From contig SDUX01000006.1 in assembly GCA_008729055.1 (NCBI GenBank), forward strand, positions 3,646,842-3,710,841: 64,000 nucleotides of DNA, given 5' to 3'. Each line of letters starts with the position of its first letter. The first letter of the stretch is position 1. Source of the DNA: Pyropia haitanensis (Eukaryota > Rhodophyta > Bangiophyceae > Bangiales > Bangiaceae). The notes under the pieces are model-generated. The model did no database searches. It was given only the letters and a program-made list of their open reading frames with translations, and had not been told where the DNA came from. The translations under genes were made by a program, and so were the position numbers. Positions 62,637 through 64,000 of the stretch are shown here, piece after piece.

Positions 62637-63010
62637 GGCTGGGAGCACCCATACGGGATCCCGGTCGGCGCTGCTTATGCAGATTATGGTGATGGTTCAT
62701 GCAGACAGAGTGATGCGTGGGCCCGCAACGCTTAAGCGTGTGCGGGTTGGACCCCCCTCGTGGGTGGTGGGCTGACATGGGGTCGTCTCGGACATGATCC
62801 AACCCCCACGTCGCCTCCGCGCTCGCCAGACGGCAAGCGCGCTCCCCACGGGGCACGTAGATGGGTTACTTGTGGATGATGGTGTCCACTGAGGGGCTGG
62901 GACCACCCGTATGGGGACCCCATCGGCATTCCACTTGAAGATGCCGATGATGGTGCATGCCTGCGCGATGATGCCTGGCCCGGCAACGCTTAAACGTGCA
63001 GGGCTTGGAT
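62637..63010. repeat. Diverged ~120-bp direct repeat, two copies
   Basis: Copies start near 62637 and 62893. Both run GGGCTGGGA-CACCC ... GATGGT-CATGC ... CAACGCTTAA-CGTG ... GGTTGGA or GGCTTGGA. A partial relative lies near 62480. Confidence 0.6.
62722..62746. repeat. CTTAAG-centred palindrome 3 with extended stem
   Basis: CCCGCA, then the palindrome ACGCTTAAGCGT, one bulged base, then TGCGGG: an almost perfect 18-bp stem. Confidence 0.8.
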
Positions 63011-63061
63011 ACGCAGCAGTAAGCGCATGGATATATTGTGCTTGATGCCTCGGCCCGGCAT

Positions 63062-63130
63062 AGCGTGATGGCCTAGTGGCAATGCTTTTGCATAGTGCGC
63101 AAGAGGTTAGGTGTTCAAGCACCCGGGCGT
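63062..63130 (+). ncRNA. tRNA-like segment (pol III box A and box B), possible SINE head or tRNA relic
   Basis: TGGCCTAGTGG (63069-63079) matches box A, and GTGTTCAAGCACC (63111-63123) resembles box B at about the right distance. The acceptor stem does not close and the T-loop is irregular, so it is not a functional tRNA; it could be a tRNA-derived repeat head. Confidence 0.35.
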
Positions 63131-63494
63131 CGTGTTCCCCATATATTTCGTCCCCGGTGGGGACACCGCCGGCGGGGATGGGGGGGACGAACGTCCGTGA
63201 CGACGACGACGATGCCCGTCACCGTCGTTGAAACCTTTTGCATCGACCCCTTAAGGGGTCGTCTTGCTCATGGCATCCATGGCCGTTGCCATAGAGCTTG
63301 GTTACACTGGTAGCGCGGTGCCAGTTGACCGACCACCCCCCGAGGGTAGGTGGTCATGGGCCCACGTGGCCGGCTTGGCCGAGTGATGCCTCAGACACGT
63401 GGCCGTCATCAAGGACACGACCCCCATACAGGGGTGCATCTGCGCGGAAGGCTGAAGCAGAGGGACGGGTACGGGGATATCCTGGCGGTGACAG

Positions 63495-63800
63495 CGGTCG
63501 GCAACGACGGCCGGCAACGGCGGCGGGCGGCAGCACCCCCCCTCCCGGCCACCAGCAGCGGCGCTTGGCTGGGGGGAAGGCGTGGCCGCCCCGGCTGGCG
63601 GCGGCCGGCGGCACCCCTGTGCGGCGGCGACGGCCGGGAACGGCGACGGGCCGTGGGGGCATGACGGTGGGGCCTTGGCGGCGACGGCCGGCAACGACGG
63701 CCGGCAACGGCGGCGGGCGGCAGCACCCCCCCCCCACGGCCACCAGCAACGGCGGTGGGCTGGGGGGGGAGGCGTGGCCACCCCGGCCGGCGGCGGCCGG
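63495..63800. repeat. 190-bp direct repeat, two copies
   Basis: GCAACGACGGCCGGCAACGG begins at 63501 and again at 63691. Both are followed by CGGCGGGCGGCAGCACCCCC and a CGGCGGCCGGCGG end. Confidence 0.85.
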
Positions 63801-63811
63801 CGGCTTTCCTT

Positions 63812-63895
63812 GGCGGCGGGCCCTTGGTGGCTTGGCATTGGCGGCGGGCCCTTGGTGGCTTGGAGTTGGCGGCGGGCCCTTGGTGGCTTGGCGTT
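63812..63895. repeat. 28-bp tandem repeat, three copies
   Basis: GGCGGCGGGCCCTTGGTGGC starts at 63812, 63840 and 63868. Confidence 0.9.
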
Positions 63896-64000
63896 TGCGG
63901 CGGTCGCACCAAGGGGCGGGGACCCTGCCCCCGACTGACGGTGGCGGTGGGGGTGGTTGTGCCCACGACCCGATATGGGTGTCGGGGTCGGTTGGGTTGC

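Larger units (their letters stand above)
60568..64000. other. Repeat-rich noncoding sequence to window end
   Basis: No gag, pol or other gene is recognised in these 3.4 kb; frames are short and unremarkable. It contains duplicated hairpin units, CTTAAG-centred palindromes, a tRNA-like segment and GC-rich tandem repeats, listed separately. It may be the body of a nonautonomous element starting with the E4 LTR, or unrelated repeats. Confidence 0.45.

Noticed and set aside
63062..63130. Functional tRNA gene
   Set aside because: Acceptor stem does not pair and the T-loop length is irregular; kept only as a tRNA-like repeat.

Overview
The window is a eukaryotic, strongly GC-rich stretch packed with mobile elements. 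I see no bacterial operon logic. Open frames are long and mostly intronless, polyadenylation signals and LTR TATA boxes are present, and the gene families are those of eukaryotic transposons: KDZ-type transposase, chromodomain Ty3/gypsy, Ty1/copia and a tyrosine recombinase. The mix fits an alga (red or green) or an early-branching fungus. The sequence alone does not settle which.

Layout. 1-12.9 kb: the 3' part of an unknown plus-strand gene, a convergent PIF1-like helicase gene, and a large minus-strand KDZ-type transposase gene carrying a SWIM-like zinc finger and a C-terminal Ulp1/SUMO-protease domain. Upstream of the transposase lies a 171-bp tandem array. 12.9-21.7 kb: a complete 8.7-kb chromodomain Ty3/gypsy element (E1) inserted inside that array, with 522-bp LTRs and a GATCG target duplication. 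The array resumes at 21.66 kb. 22-30 kb: AT-richer spacer, then about 6 kb of extremely GC-rich, internally duplicated sequence with no convincing gene. 30.3-32.0 kb: a tyrosine-recombinase gene. 36.3-43.7 kb: a second complete chromodomain Ty3/gypsy element (E2), with 862-bp LTRs and a CAGGC duplication, carrying an extra frame with two C2H2 zinc fingers ahead of gag. 46.4-49.6 kb: two minus-strand genes, one unknown and one GIY-YIG nuclease with a helicase-associated domain. 50.35-51.51 kb: a 1.16-kb element bounded by 27-bp inverted repeats. 51.5-53.0 kb: a Gly/Ala-rich hypothetical frame built on a 36-bp minisatellite. 53.0-59.9 kb: a complete Ty1/copia element (E3) on the minus strand, with 591-bp LTRs and a GGCGG duplication. 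60.1 kb to the end: what looks like the 5' LTR and primer-binding site of another Ty3/gypsy-type element (E4), followed by repeat-rich noncoding sequence.

The most distinctive result concerns gag and pol. In all three intact retroelements pol lies in the -1 frame relative to gag. In each, a candidate slippery heptamer sits exactly where the pol frame becomes usable, and a potential RNA stem starts 5-7 nt downstream (GGGAAAC in E1, CCCAAAA in E2, GGTTTTT in E3). All three have LTR pairs that look identical by eye, perfect 5-bp target duplications and open gag and pol frames, so they appear to be recent and possibly active insertions.

Limits: no searches, folding or alignments were run. Assignments rest on motifs read by eye, introns are inferred from GT/AG signals only, and organism identity is unresolved.
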